Of a DNA stretch of 64,000 nt, positions 27,437 to 39,532 are shown piece by piece. This DNA is from Sepioteuthis lessoniana (lineage: Eukaryota; Mollusca; Cephalopoda; Myopsida; Loliginidae): positions 64,463,307 to 64,527,306 of the forward strand of contig OY757911.1 in the NCBI GenBank assembly GCA_963585895.1, read 5' to 3'. Each line of letters begins with the position of its first letter. The stretch's first letter is position 1. Under the pieces are notes generated by a model. That model saw only the letters and a program-made list of their open reading frames with translations, was not told the origin of the DNA and ran no database searches. A program made the translations under genes and the position numbers.

Positions 27437-30185
27437 CATTTGTCAAGTTACATCCACTCAGTAAAGTCGATATCAGTTTGTTTTCGCGTTCGTGCTGTCA
27501 TACAATCATATTCGAGATGATGCTGAAAAAGCGCAACCAAGAAGTGAATTGTTTTGTTTAACGATTTAAAAAAATACTCGAGAAATGATGTGCCAAGTGT
27601 GTTGAACTCTTGGATAGCATGTTCATTTTATTGTTTGTTATATTACCATGTAATCTCCCTTAATAGAAACTCTCCAGTAACAAGTATTAACTCCCTTAGT
27701 TGTAAATACTAATGCTTTCTCTACTGCGCTTCATTTCAAGCCATGAACGTGTGTACACATATTCGTTGTCTGTGCCTAGTCTCTTCTCCAAATCTAGGCA
27801 GGAGATATAGGAAATTATTTACGGAGTCACTTTTATGTGCCCCGTGATTGGCTGAAAAACAACAAATCACGGGCTGCTATCAGCACATCTGCCGTACCAC
27901 CATATGAGTGCGCGTTCTTCAAACCAACATTCCTTTTTTGTCCCTTTGATGCCAACGATGTAACATGGAATCTTGACTGCTGACGAAGCAGACGACCGCA
28001 AGTAGCGAGTTACACACAAGGACAGTCATCCCATGAGAGACTACGCACATGAGGACCTAAAATTCTCCTTCTTCAAGCCTTTGAATCTGTACGGACCACC
28101 CACCAAACCTACACGGAACTGAAAGAACTGTTACCAAGACGATTGCTATAGTTAAGTCTGCAGAAAACACCTCTTTTTGCAATTCTTCTTCTTTTCTTCT
28201 TCTTTTTCTTTATCTTTCTCTAAATATAAACCCTTTTTTCAACCGAATTGTTATTTTATTCCTTTTCTCTTATGTCTCGTGCTACAGGAAGCCTTAAGTA
28301 GATTTTTTCTTATCATCAACGTGTAAAATCCCAACAGAAACGAAACGTAGTTCTATGCCTTTCGCTTATGGGTCGGGTTGAGGACTTTTCAACATTCCAT
28401 TCTATTCTGTTAAATCACAGCTTTGTGCTACTTCGAACACAGGTAGGTAACACAAGACGTATGATGGCTATTACAACTTAAATGTGTCATTTTTAGACGT
28501 GTGATTTAAAGATTCAAGAGAACAGGCGGAGGCGAGTGACTGAGTTTAAAAGGTGGAGGTGTTTGTGGCTGATTTAGTAAAATCTTTCACCAACTTTCAA
28601 TACTTTCTCTTCCTTCCACTCGTTTTGTGTGATTAGAAAGAGTCTTCTATCAGGATAAAGAGCCCCTTTAGCATATGAAGAGACAATAAAGACAAACTCT
28701 AGAAGAAAATGTCTGTAAAGTATTTTCAAGTTTAAGAAGTAAGCACTCGATTGTAGTCAAATGGAAGATCCTGACAGAAATGTGGAGAATTTAGTTGATT
28801 GATATTTTAGAGTTCTGTTGAAGGAACAAAACGTTTTTGATTAAGTTTGAGTTTTTGTACCACTAGTCTCTGCATTTAATTTTTTTTATTATGCTTCGAA
28901 ATTTGGTGAGGTCTCTGCCAACAGTTTGAAAATAATTTAATTTCTGGAAACTTTAATTTATTTGTTCAATATCATTTAATATATCATAGGGAGAATAATT
29001 ACATGGTTTGGTTTTTCATTGAGAATCTGTGGCAATGCGGTGACAATTGTGTGAGTATGATATTTGATATGGGTAACATGTGGCAAATTGTATTTGTGTT
29101 GCCAATTATTGAGGTTACCAGCTGTTAAGATATTTGACTTTTTTGTGAGTATAAAGGCAAAGGGAAAAGATAAGTGGTTATCATTTTACATGATAAAGAA
29201 ATCATTAACATATTATTAAGAGAAACAGTAATAAGAAAAAGATTGAAATCAATAAACCTCAATAGCTTGAGCTAGTCTCGAAGCGATGATATAAGGAATC
29301 TGCATTTTTTTGTCTCGGTGGTAAGAAGAAAACCAGGCATTAGGGGAGTTGGGTGCTAGGGAGAATATTTAGTCTCGACCCCACGCATTAAAGTCATCAT
29401 TAGTTTTAGTATATCCAATGATACGATAACACTGATTAAACAGAGGGAAGGACAAGGTCAGTTACACATATAGGGAAATTTAATCCATATGTAATATACA
29501 TACAAGAATATTAACAAGAATACACAAGCTTATTCCAACAGATGAAATGCGTACATATAATTCTACAAACAAGTACTTTATGAAAGGGGTTAAAAATGGT
29601 AATAGCCTTACTTTAGTTTAACCGTCAATAAATTATACGGTAAAGCCTTGTTGACTTTACTGTATAATGGCTAGGGAGGAAACACGTCTGTACTGAACAG
29701 AGAGAAAAGAGATAGAGATGGATCATAGGATTGATATGTGATCATAAACGGATACGCCCCTTATACAAGGGAGACAATCATTTATTATCTCCCTATATTG
29801 GCAATGTTCTTTATCTTTATAAAAAAAATTACCAGAATAGGAAATTTCTCGGCGAGAAAACGTCAGTAATTGTCGAGTGAACAAAAAAAAAGTGTTTTAG
29901 CGTCAATTGAACCAAAATCGCGAATGGTGAAAGAGACGGCTGATTTAATGCTTTTTACCATTTGGGGGATTATCTGCCCTTATTTGTTGGATAAGTTTTC
30001 CGAGCGGTCTCTTAGTGGTGACATATGTACTTCTCATAGCAACACAAAGGTGAGAAGAGAAATTAGTTCTTTTTTCGCTCGACATGCCGTTGGAGGAAAA
30101 TGTGATCTCATCCCTTCGTAGGAATAGATTGGTTCAATCGTAATACTCTGTTGTCAGATTACAGAATCCTGGAGCAAATTGTGGT
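27437..30185. other. Unassigned intergenic repeat-rich sequence
   Basis: CpG-normal sequence without a recognisable domain. The stretch 27780-28260, with GTGATTGGCTG and an oligo-CTT tract before AAATATAAACCC, looks LTR-like, but I could not define ends. An 83-codon frame at 29870-30121 has no recognisable family. Confidence 0.35.
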
Positions 30186-30189
30186 TAAA

Positions 30190-30480
30190 TATTATTTCCT
30201 TGTACTGAATAAATACGAGAACAATTATGACACGACACTGGCGTGGTGGTGTACAGACTTGGCTAAATGTGTGTGCATATGTGTGGATACTTGAGTAGCT
30301 GTGAGTACATGTGCGTGTGTATGTATGAACATGCGGGTGTATACATATGTGTATGGTTGTGAGTTGACCATTGATATGTATGCACGTATGTGAATATATG
30401 TATATGTCCATATAGGAGCTGAGACATATTTGTGTGGGTGGCCTATGTATTTTGTCCGGGAATCACTAATCTAAACCGAG
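30190..30480 (+). repeat. GT-rich repeat, inverted partner at 41.7-41.9 kb
   Basis: A degenerate TGTGTATG tract, then GGTTGTGAGTTGACCAT, GGAGCTGAGAC and GGGAATCACTAAT. These words recur in reverse complement at 41880-41725 in the same order, so the two are copies of one dispersed repeat. Confidence 0.65.
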
Positions 30481-32366
30481 TATAAGGAGAGATAGTCTGG
30501 TAAAAGAAGAGCCGCGACTTTAAAGGGTTTCAATTTTAGGGTCTCCTGGAGACATACTGTCAGGCAGAATGTTTATGTCCAGTCTATGTGTGGCTGAAAA
30601 TCCGGAAATAAGAATGTTCACTCCAGTATATATACAAGTAAAGTCAGTCTCCTCTGTTAACAATTATTCAGCTTTTATTTCACCTTTTTCTTCTTTTGTG
30701 AATCCGTCTGGGACTCTAACATTTCAATCTGCAGATAACCACCAAACATGACGAGGGATGAGATTGTCATTTTGCGAAGTACATGAGTCACGAACAAATT
30801 CCCGCACATTTCATAATGAATAAGTAACAAATATACTATCGCATAAACAAACTTAATAGAATAGGTACATGAATGACATGAAATACTAAAAAAAAAGTAC
30901 GTAAAGAGTGTGTACCGTCTCCATGGTGACATGTGCTCATTTCCGGGAAATACGTGCATTATTTCCGACGGTGAGCTAAACACTTTTCTGCAATTGAAAC
31001 TCTGAAGCAAAGTTAGGAATCATGAATAGGTTCATTAACCGCTAAGAAAGAGTAAAACTGAAAAACAACAAAATGTAGTTTGATAGGCGTGTGTATGCAA
31101 GAATTTACAAAAACGTTGGTTGGGGTTGAAAGCCTAGTATTAACTTAAGGAGCTGCGGGCTAAATAAATATAGAATAGTCGACAGTTCCTTGATAAAGGA
31201 TGGTCATTCAAATAAAAAGCAACGCTAGGAAGTGAAGAATAGCGTTATCTACATGTAAAATTTGTTCATGGCATGTCCATCCTTGCTGGGTTAATTCATA
31301 CCGAATTGTTCTTAATCGTTATAAGGAAAGAATATACATTATAATATTTTTTCTGTAACTGCTGATTGCTTTCAGATACGATATCAAAGTATCAACGTTG
31401 ATGTTTACAAACAGTTTCATTATGTTTTCCGCTTTGTAATATTTTTTCTTAAAGTCGATGCATTTAGTTCGGTTATGTTTTATTGTCAGAGGGAGCTGGC
31501 ATATATTACATGCTGGCAAATCTTCGCTTTTGAGTAAATACGACTGGATGAAGAAAGTGTGACCTACGCGTAATCTGGAGAGTATCACTTCTTCCTTTCT
31601 ATTTTCCCTAGAACTACATTCTTAATCACCTATGATTGGTGTGATTTTATACTGTTTATTGTTTGTGCAACCTTTCAGATAATTCTGTTATCTTTGATTA
31701 ATTTATTTACTTATGGTCCTTTTTAAGTCTTCCCATGATATTCTGAAATTTTTTTTATCACTGTTATCATTTTGAGCAACTTTTGCCACTGAATCTGCCA
31801 GTTCATTTTCTTTCCCGCAAAGTACGATCTCTTTTCCGTTTCCTAATTCATTTAATCTGATTATTAGTTTTGTTAATAATGGGTTGTCTAATTTTTTATT
31901 TGCTATTGCAGTTATAATCGATAGTGAGTCGAAGAAAATTACATATTTTGTGAAATTATTTCTGGAGATTAGATCGAGTACCAAATCTATTGCACAAATC
32001 TCTGCATTAAAAATTGGTTTCCTTTGGGAGGTGCTTCTTTTTAAATTTGTTTTCATATACAGCTGTACTGCTTGTATTTATTTGTTTTGATCCGTCCTTG
32101 AAGACTTATGTGTATTCGACTTTTTCTTGGTAAATTAGAGGGTGTGTTTTTCTTTATTATATTTGCAGAGATTTAAATTTATCTTTGAGACTATTATGTC
32201 ACAGGATGTTGTTTTAGCCAGAGTTTTCGTAGGATGATTTTAGCTGGAGAAGTTGGTTTGTTAGTAGCGAGGGAAAGTTTGTTATTAGCGAGGAAGATGG
32301 TCGTAACGTATGCGTGTTTACATTGAGTTGTTTCCTCGCTTAGTGTTGTTAGTCCCCTCGCTAGGT

Positions 32367-33146
32367 TGTAAGAAATAAAAGGAGGATGAAGAAGTAAGAT
32401 GGCGATAGTCGAAAGGTGTTTTTAGGATAAGGTTTTTATTTGCAGCATGGAATATTGGTTTGCTTTTTGTGCTGCAAGACTCGTGAAGGGTTGTGAGTAT
32501 TGAGGTGAAATTGAGCTATGAGAAGTTGAGATGGTTGAGGTGGCAGCGTGTGTCGTCGGACGTGTGAGGGATTGTGTTCGTTGGATTTTGACGAAAGACA
32601 TTGTTGCAGTTGTAGGAATTGAACTTTGGATGTTACCGTGTAGTTTTGTGTGTCTGGTATTGGGGAGAGTATGCGTTATCTCCATTAAGGTGGACCAGAG
32701 GTGAATTAAGAGCTAAGCGTATCGAGAGCGGGATTACGTTCAGATCGACATAGCCAATTTTGGGGTGACATAAAGTTGTGCCTGTGCGAGGCATGTTGAA
32801 TGCATCTAATTTATATTCAACTGGGATTCCTTGTAAGGAATCCATAAATTAGATGGGTTCCCTCGTGTATCCATGTTGCTGCTGCTGTTATTTTAGAGCC
32901 GCAGTGAGATGTCTGCACTGGGCGACGTTGTCCAGCTAAAAAGCATCGCTATTGAAGAACGGCCAGTGGGACGTCTGCACTGGTCGGCGTCTTCAGCCAA
33001 AGAGAGTGTGTTTGGCAGCTTACAAGATTTGGTGATCGGAAATGAAGGTCCGGGCTGAATAGGTTAAGTCATCCTGATTGGGTGAAATTAAGTGTCGAAT
33101 TGAATTGCGCGCCAAACCAAAATACGAAATTTTTCCCTTCTCTACA
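32367..33146. mobile_element. LTR-B copy 2 (solo-LTR-like, ~780 bp)
   Basis: From TGTAAGAAATAAAAGGAGG to CCCTTCTCTACA, aligning with LTR-B copy 1. It is longer than copy 1 partly because CCAGTGGGACGTCTGCACTG-type sequence occurs twice (about 32905-32990). It lies inside the minus-strand LINE between its post-RT and RNase H parts. Flanks AGGT and ATGT are only weakly similar, so no sure target duplication. Confidence 0.7.
32804..32854. repeat. Conserved long palindrome in LTR-B copy 2
   Basis: The same two-part stem as at 27154-27204. The stem bases are kept, while the loop differs (TTGT for TTAC). Confidence 0.85.
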
Positions 33147-33724
33147 ATGTTTTAGGAAAGAACATATTATGGATTTTTGTTATTGCTTCTTCGCTCATGG
33201 GTTCTATTCAAAGTCCAGAGGTTTTGACGGCTTTTGCTTTTTGTTGAAATGAGTTTCTGCATTTCGATTTAAAGGTGATGTGGTATGCAGGATTGGTGAT
33301 GTTTACTTTAAGTTTTATATAATATTGCAACGCTAATTTATATTTGAGATGTGGAGGAGTTTCATTTGTTTCAGCGTATAAACTTTCTAAATCCTGAATC
33401 CTATTTATCACACAGACCTGAGATTACCAATAGTTCTTAATGATCTTAGTGCTAGTCTCAGGTCTGTGTGATAAATAGGGTTCAGAATTTTGAGATACAT
33501 TTTGTTTTTGAAAACTGAAACTGTTTTTGTTCCCCATTTGTTGATTTTGTTTATACTGTTGCAGAGCCGATAAGTACGTCGACCCCGCAAATGTTTTAAG
33601 TTAAAGCGTGCTAGTAATGATAGCCAAAGACAATGAAGGAAAAAAAGGCGAGGTAACAAATATAACAAAGATGACAATCTATCGTCGTTTTTACAAGTGC
33701 GTGTGTAAAGTTAGTGGTGGTTGT

Positions 33725-34260
33725 ATTTGTGTCTTCAGCTAGATGGGTGATGTCGGTAGCTGGTATGGTCGAGTCGTAGATGTGCGCAGCTGGACGATCG
33801 TTGCGGGTTTCTGGTGTCAGTCGAATCGTAGAATATAGCTGGACGATCGTTGAGGATTGCTGAGGTCAGTCGTGTCGTTGAATGGAGCTGGACGATCGTT
33901 GCGGGTAGCTGAGGTCAGTCGAGTCGTTGAACTGGTGAAGCTAGGGCTTCGTCGTGCCCCTAGCTGTGCGAACGTATCGGGAGGGTAGCTAAGGCTTTTC
34001 CGTGCCAAAGCTGTGCGGGCGTATCGGGACGGTAGCTATGGCTGTCCTGAGCGGGCGTATCGAGACGATAGCGATGGCTGTGCCACGCCAAAGCTGTTCA
34101 GACATATCGAGACGGTAGCTAAGGCTTGCGGTGCCAAAGTTCTGCACTGTCGAGCGAACAGGCCAGGAGGCCGCGGCTAAGATTGGCGTTATCTTAGCAC
34201 TGCGCAGATAGCGAAGCGGTAGCTTAAGGCTAACTCGTGCCTTTAGCACTTTTGGTCTCT
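33725..34260 (+). repeat. Complex tandem repeat with two unit types
   Basis: About 33780-33930 holds three units of about 60 bases built on GCTGGACGATCGTTG, then GAGGTCAGTCGTGTCGTTGA-like sequence. About 33960-34220 holds four units built on GGGCGTATCGGGACGGTAGC followed by TATGGCT or AAGGCT. G+C-rich and CpG-rich. It interrupts the minus-strand LINE. Antisense frames of 63 and 95 codons are products of the repeat. Confidence 0.7.
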
Positions 34261-34866
34261 TTCGACCGCAACACATAAAAGCACTAAAAACATAAACACA
34301 ATTGTAAATATGTATATAAATATGTTTAATTCCATCTGTTTTTCTTTTTATCGTTTCTTCGCGTTGTTCATTTATAATTTTTGTTGTTTTGCGGACTGGA
34401 CACTCTGAAATAATTTTTACTTTTTAATTCGAGTAGACTGACCCCACATACACCTTCCTGATCATTTATATCGGATAAAGTGGCTCCTATTTATTAGAAA
34501 ATTGTTTATAATTTCTGGAAGTTAACCTTTTTGTCCGAAGTCATACAGATCTTTTATGATACCGTACCTCCAAGTTGTGTCGTAAGTTTTTCTAAGTTGA
34601 GAAAAGACAGTTGTGGCGCTTTCTCCTCATATAAAGGCCTCTCGAATGAACTTCTCTAGATTTACCAGGTGGTCCACACATCCTCGATTACTTTGAAAAT
34701 CACTCTACCAGTTTGTTGTTAGTTTATTTGTCTCCAAGTGCCAGATCAAACAGTGATTCACCATTCTCTCGTGTATAAGGTAACCCGTTAAAGAAATCGG
34801 ATGGTAATTTCCAGGATCCGATGTATCTATTCCTGGTTTTGGTTTGGGTATAATGGTGGTTAGTTT

Positions 34867-35610
34867 TGTGTTGTTTGAGGGTTGAAGGTCACAGGCAAAG
34901 GGCAAGGCTGTGTTGCCGTTTGAATATCTGACTCCATATTTTGGTTATTTTATTTTACCCCAACGTTGTTTAGTCGGTGCAATGCCTTGCTCAAGAAAGT
35001 CCCAAAAATTATTATACAAAAGAAAAGACAGCAACAGATAAGAGACGAAGACGTTTCTTTTATACTTTCCTTTATTTACTGTGTTCAACAACCATTCCGT
35101 GGATGAGGGAGTTATTCCTGAATACATTGAAATGGTTGAATTCCCCAGTTAAGGTGTCAAAAATACGTTAAATCGTTTCATTTATGTATTTGTCCTCATT
35201 TGGTTTTTCGGGCTCCCATAAGGGTTAGTTTTCTTTTGGAAGTTTTGTCAAAGTCTGGTAAGGGTTAGTTTACCGTTCAGTAGTGGGTTTTGTATATTTC
35301 AGCATAATGTTGACCGAGAGAGGGCTGCTACTGGGTGAAAGGGGCTAACCAACGCTACGTCCAAAGACGTATGTGTGGTGGCCAGATACGCCAGCATGAA
35401 GTTATCAATCCGCTGGTCACTGCCAGAAAGAGAAAGATAATTTGGTCCCCTTTGTCAAGAGGAATGCCTTTTTTCTTTTACGCATGCGTCATCTCCTTTT
35501 CCTGTTAGAGATCTCTGGGAGTTTCTGCAAATTTAATAGTTTTCTTTTTATTTATTTATTTTTGAAAATTTAATTCTAATTTTAATTTATTTATTTATTA
35601 GTTCCCTACA
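34867..35610 (+). mobile_element. LTR-C copy 1 (solo-LTR-like, 744 bp)
   Basis: Runs from TGTGTTGTTTGAGGG to GTTCCCTACA with GTTT on both sides (34863-34866, 35611-35614). Shared core: GGGCAAGGCTGTGTTGCCGT and TCTGACTCCATATTTTGGTT. It sits inside the LINE's RT region; the LINE reads directly up to the duplicated GTTT. TG...CA ends and a 4-bp duplication fit a Gypsy-type solo LTR. Confidence 0.85.
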
Positions 35611-36836
35611 GTTTCCTTGATTTCTGGAATTCATTTTTTAATCCAGATTTCATTTCGTGTTTTAATCCAGATATCATTGCATATTTTAAATAAACTTTTC
35701 AGAAATTCTTTTGAGCTTTTAGAAATTCATTTTAGTTCTCATCTAGTTCTATTGTTGTGTCATGTTACTTTTCATTAGAGTTTTACGATTCTCTTAGAGA
35801 GAAAGGTTTATATTTTTCAAGGTTTTTTTTGAATTGGAATTTTATTTTTATTTATTTTTCAATATTCTTTTAAATAGTTTGAAATTCTTGGTTATAATTT
35901 TTAGATGATGAATTTTCTGAGAATGTTCAGGTTAATTTATTTGCTATGGCCTTTTTCTGTTATTTTGGTATTATTTATAGAGAGATGTTTTATCAGTATT
36001 TGATTGTGCTTACCAGATATTTTCTTAAACATTTTCCAGACTGTTTTCCGTTTAGTGGAAATGTTGATTTTACTGAAATATTCTCACCAACATTTCTTTT
36101 TGGCTTTCTTTTTACAAGTTTTTGCTCTCTGCAGTTTGTATTCTATTTCGTCGTTTGTTGTTGGTTCTTTATTGAATTTTCGTAGGGCTGCTTTCTTTAG
36201 ATGAGTTGCTTTTTTTTACAATCTTCTTTGAACTATGATCTATTTTTCTGACTTGATGTAGCGTTTTAGGAATACATTCTTCTGCTATTGATATCAAGAT
36301 GTCTGTGAAATCATCTGTTGTAATGTTGTTGTTCAGTGTTTGTTGATTTGAATATAGGCTCTAAATTTCTTCCAGATGGCTTTTTTGTTTCCATTTTGGT
36401 AGATGATCATAGCAGAGACGGAGAAAGCGACTTGTAAACAAGTTGAGGCTATTCGTGTCTCGTTGGAAGAGAGTAGTACGCATGCGGTACAATCAAAGAG
36501 CAAGAGAAAACCGACACAATTTGGATATTTGTATGCGTTCGCAAATGACTTGAAATCATTTTGTCGACGTTCATCAATGAAAATAACTTTCTTATATATT
36601 GATCTCTGTCCGACCAAATTTTGAATGACGCTTCAAATTCCTTTCTCAAAATTTTGTACGTTAATCCCTTTTCTTGTTTTCTAATAAACTGATTGTTGTC
36701 TGTATAAATGTATTCTTCGCTCGTTGATTAGATATACACATACATTAGTATCCCTTTCCCACATTAAGTTTTGTTCTTTTGTTTTAGATTTTCCTTCACG
36801 TATTTATTGTAAATAAACCTTATATTTAAAACTCTT

Positions 36837-37665
36837 ATAGGATACACATTTTTTCTAGTCTTAAAATAAGCAATAAAAACATACTTAACAACATTCTAGA
36901 AATTTAGGATCAAAACCGTATTAGCATTTAAATTACATTTTTATATTTTTCAACCAATCAGCTAAAAACAGAATAGAACATCCTAGAAAATTAGGATCGG
37001 AAGTGAACTAACAGAAAATATTTAGGCTCGAAAATAAAATAGTAAAATACAAATCTGATTGGTCAATAAATGTCTACGCGCCAAAATTTTAGGACGATTC
37101 TTTGATCCACCTGTAGGATATAAATAACACAGAGTTAGGGAGCCATACACACAAGACACAAGCTTACACACAAACGAAGACACAGATGAAGACAAGCCAT
37201 TAAGCCAGTAAAACAGTAGCCGATATATTCCGACAAATTCCTTTCCTTCCTCAACTAAAGTTCATGAACTCTCTTCAAATGGCCGAGAATTATATTCAGA
37301 AGAAAAACCCGACAGACTTACTTTCATCAACGCGACACGCTGTCGCCACAGTCATAAAACCCGCTATAAACTTAATGTAAGTAAGAACGACTTATTTACG
37401 GACTCCGTTAACATTAACATACACACATCTTTAAACAAATTTATTCTCTTCTTGTCAAACTTTATTTTCCAAAAGGCCATTTACACATCATGCATTTTAT
37501 TTGTTTTCATATTCTGTTATATGCTTATTAAATTGTTTGTTGTTTCATGTTCGTTGTGTTCTATTCCATTTCTTTTGCGAGATTGTAAAGTTTTGTGTTG
37601 TATTTGTGGTGGGAATAATATAGAGAGCAATTTACTGAAATAAACAAATTACATACTCCCCCCAC
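36837..37665 (+). mobile_element. LTR-A copy 2 (solo-LTR-like, 829 bp)
   Basis: Flanked by ACTCTT at 36831-36836 and 37666-37671. By eye it is about 2% different from copy 1. TATA-like sequence is near 37119-37126, ATG at 37264 and GTAAGT at 37377-37382. Its own target duplication, different from that of copy 1, shows it is not the second LTR of one provirus. The flanking sequence (TAAATAAACCTTATATTTAAA before, AACTTGTGTTGCC after) looks like part of another LTR. Confidence 0.85.
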
Positions 37666-37674
37666 ACTCTTAAC

Positions 37675-38245
37675 TTGTGTTGCCTTATGTTTTTCGCAAG
37701 TGTATTTATTGGTTGTCTTCCCTCGTGTTCACTGGTGCCTTGAGAAGGAGTTCCCTTCCCTTGCTTTTTATTTTGTTTATTTTTTTACTTAAATCCGCGA
37801 CCGAAATATTTTTAGAATTATTTTTGTTGCGTAACCGTTTTCGTCGTCCCAAGAACGCGCGCGTAACACCAGTAAGAGGGAAAGCATGCATAATATGCAA
37901 TAAAAAAGGACACTTTGTGAACGTTTTCCGTTCAAAGAAGCAAAACAAACAAACAAACAAACAAACAAACAAAGAGAGCCACAGTGGCACAAAAATAGGA
38001 GGATCGACTCAGCAATACAAAATGAAAGCAATAGTGGTTCCATTGAAGAGATCTATTTTCATTCTGTCCAAAATTTACCGTAGAACGCCACGGAGGAATA
38101 TGCCAAATTAAAAATAGGCAACAAACTGGGACAAATGTTTATCAATGCGAAGATAGACACAGGAGCCATGAACAACCTCTTGCGCAAGGAAGTATTTAAA
38201 AAACTCACTGGAGTACAACTTAAAAACAGGTACTGTTGATTTATT
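37675..38245 (+). mobile_element. Gypsy-like gag/protease remnant
   Basis: GKACIICNKKGHFVNV at about 37881-37930 is a gag zinc-knuckle-like block. KIDTGAMNNLL at about 38150-38183 is the aspartic-protease active-site region. An (AAAC)n stretch lies at 37942-37972. The piece is broken and much of the element is not recognisable. Old by its state; related to LTR elements with a knuckle-protease junction. Confidence 0.65.
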
Positions 38246-38900
38246 AAATGTAATATATCTGTGTTTGTATATTTTCACTTCACCTTCTTATGTTTATCGT
38301 GACCCCTTGTTTTCCTTCTTGTGTAGTTAAGGATAATTCCCTACTTCTAACAATTCCTTTTGAGGTTTTGAGTCTAACACCTAGGTGAAGTTTACACTTT
38401 GCATTGCGGAAAGTTTTCATTTTGACTAAGTTTTCTGCATATGTTTGTTGTCCACTTCCACTTATAGATTTTTTCTCAAAAATGGGGACAATTTAGCTTA
38501 GCATGTTTTTTCTAATAATTCTAGTAAAATAATTTTTGGGAATTATGTTGCTTCATTTTCTAAATCAGGTTCAGAGAGATTTCGTTTTTGTTTTTGTTTG
38601 TATTTGCCATATGCATTGTTGTTTTCTTTTCCGCTGGTCCTCTGCTCTACCACCCACTACGTGGTCCAACTTTTGTTGGAAATTTACCAAGGAGGAAGCC
38701 CATTTGCCTTGGTTTAGACAGGGATACATCAGCTAGTATACTCGTGTCAGGAGTAAAATTTCAAGCCTCTGCCAATTTCCGGCTTTCAGTATCCAAAAGC
38801 AAATGCCTTAAAGTTTATCAATGGTCAAAGTCTTATTTTTTCAGCGCAATCCTCAGCCACCACCTTCTAGCACCTATAAGATAATATAGAGTTAGGTATT
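38246..38900. other. No gene seen
   Basis: Contains a 98-codon open frame (38588-38884) with no recognisable domain. It may be further remnant of the adjacent Gypsy-like piece. Confidence 0.4.
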
Positions 38901-38904
38901 TGTT

Positions 38905-39090
38905 TGCCACAAGAGTAATTTCAAGATATGACCTGCTGATTGATCGGATCGAGCCATTCCAACCGCCCGTCAAGCCCAGTAAGTGGTAAAGTGGAGTGTT
39001 GCAAGTCACTTGACCACTCAGTTACCGAATCAAGGACTGCTCAGCTTCAAGCATTACGAGTCGTCACCCACAGCCCACAGGTAGCCTCGT
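38905..39090 (+). repeat. Dispersed repeat R4 copy
   Basis: GATCGGATCGAGCC...CAAGCCCAGTAAGTGG...GACTGCTCAGC...AAGCATTACGAGTCGTCACCCAC matches the reverse complement of 43690-43520 block by block. Confidence 0.6.
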
Positions 39091-39180
39091 TGTGTGTGTG
39101 TGTGTGTGTGTGTGTGTGGAGGGCTTCTTACCCCTCTGCAGAGGCCCAGACAGCGTATTCTACAACCCTAAGCGACGACA
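39089..39180 (+). repeat. (GT)n microsatellite plus R1-associated segment
   Basis: About 14 GT units at 39091-39118. They are followed by TTCTTACCCCTCTGCAGAGG and the CAGACAGCGTATTCTACAACC block shared with 24298-24362. Confidence 0.7.
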
Positions 39181-39532
39181 CGGTTCTTTTAAGAAGGAAG
39201 CGAAGCGAAATTAAGGCAAACAGATTCGAGTAAATAAATTACACTAAAAGGAAATACTACAAAATGTCAAATAATTACGATAGTTACGTACTTTGAGAGG
39301 AGAAAAGCAATGTTTTTTTTTTACCGATGATGCTCCAAATATCGGACTATATTAAGACGGATTAAAATAGCAACTGGAGGCACCAAAGCCCTGGTCCCTT
39401 TACTCAATAAGGGAGTGAAACCAGAAGTAAACTCCCAGTGATGAGTCTAAAAATGTACCCTGGAACAGAAGAGCTGATGGGGTGCCAAACAACAGGGAAT
39501 CTATGACGGAGTGAGTGTAGAGAAATTTCCTA

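Larger units (their letters stand above)
31319..36625 (-). mobile_element. Jockey/I-like LINE, split by later insertions
   Basis: Read on the minus strand. Endonuclease C-terminal part near 36617-36340 (KKAIWKKFRAYI), then a linker with EECIPK near 36280. RT block TIIPKPKPGIDTSDPGNY and HPISL at about 34860-34790. Post-RT region ILNPIYHTDLRLALRSLRT and SLYAETNETPPH (33677-33208). An RNase H-like domain with FKDGSK, AEICAI, DSLSII and ELADSVAK (about 32100-31703). Terminal CCHC-type SRLRVGHTFFIQSYLL, CNICQLPLTIKH and CIDF (31588-31319). It is broken in frame and interrupted by LTR-C copy 1, LTR-B copy 2 and probably the tandem block at 33.7-34.3 kb. LTR-A copy 2 lies just beyond its 5' end. 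Confidence 0.8.

Noticed and set aside
25877-33146. A provirus bounded by the two LTR-B copies
   Set aside because: No primer site or polypurine tract adjoins the copies, the LINE continues across copy 2, and no shared outer duplication was seen.
25949-37665. A single 11.7-kb provirus bounded by the two LTR-A copies
   Set aside because: Each copy has its own different target duplication and the sequence between is made of unrelated elements.
37677-38111. 144-codon frame as a host gene
   Set aside because: The knuckle and DTG motifs just after it are those of an LTR element and the N-terminal part is unstructured read-through.
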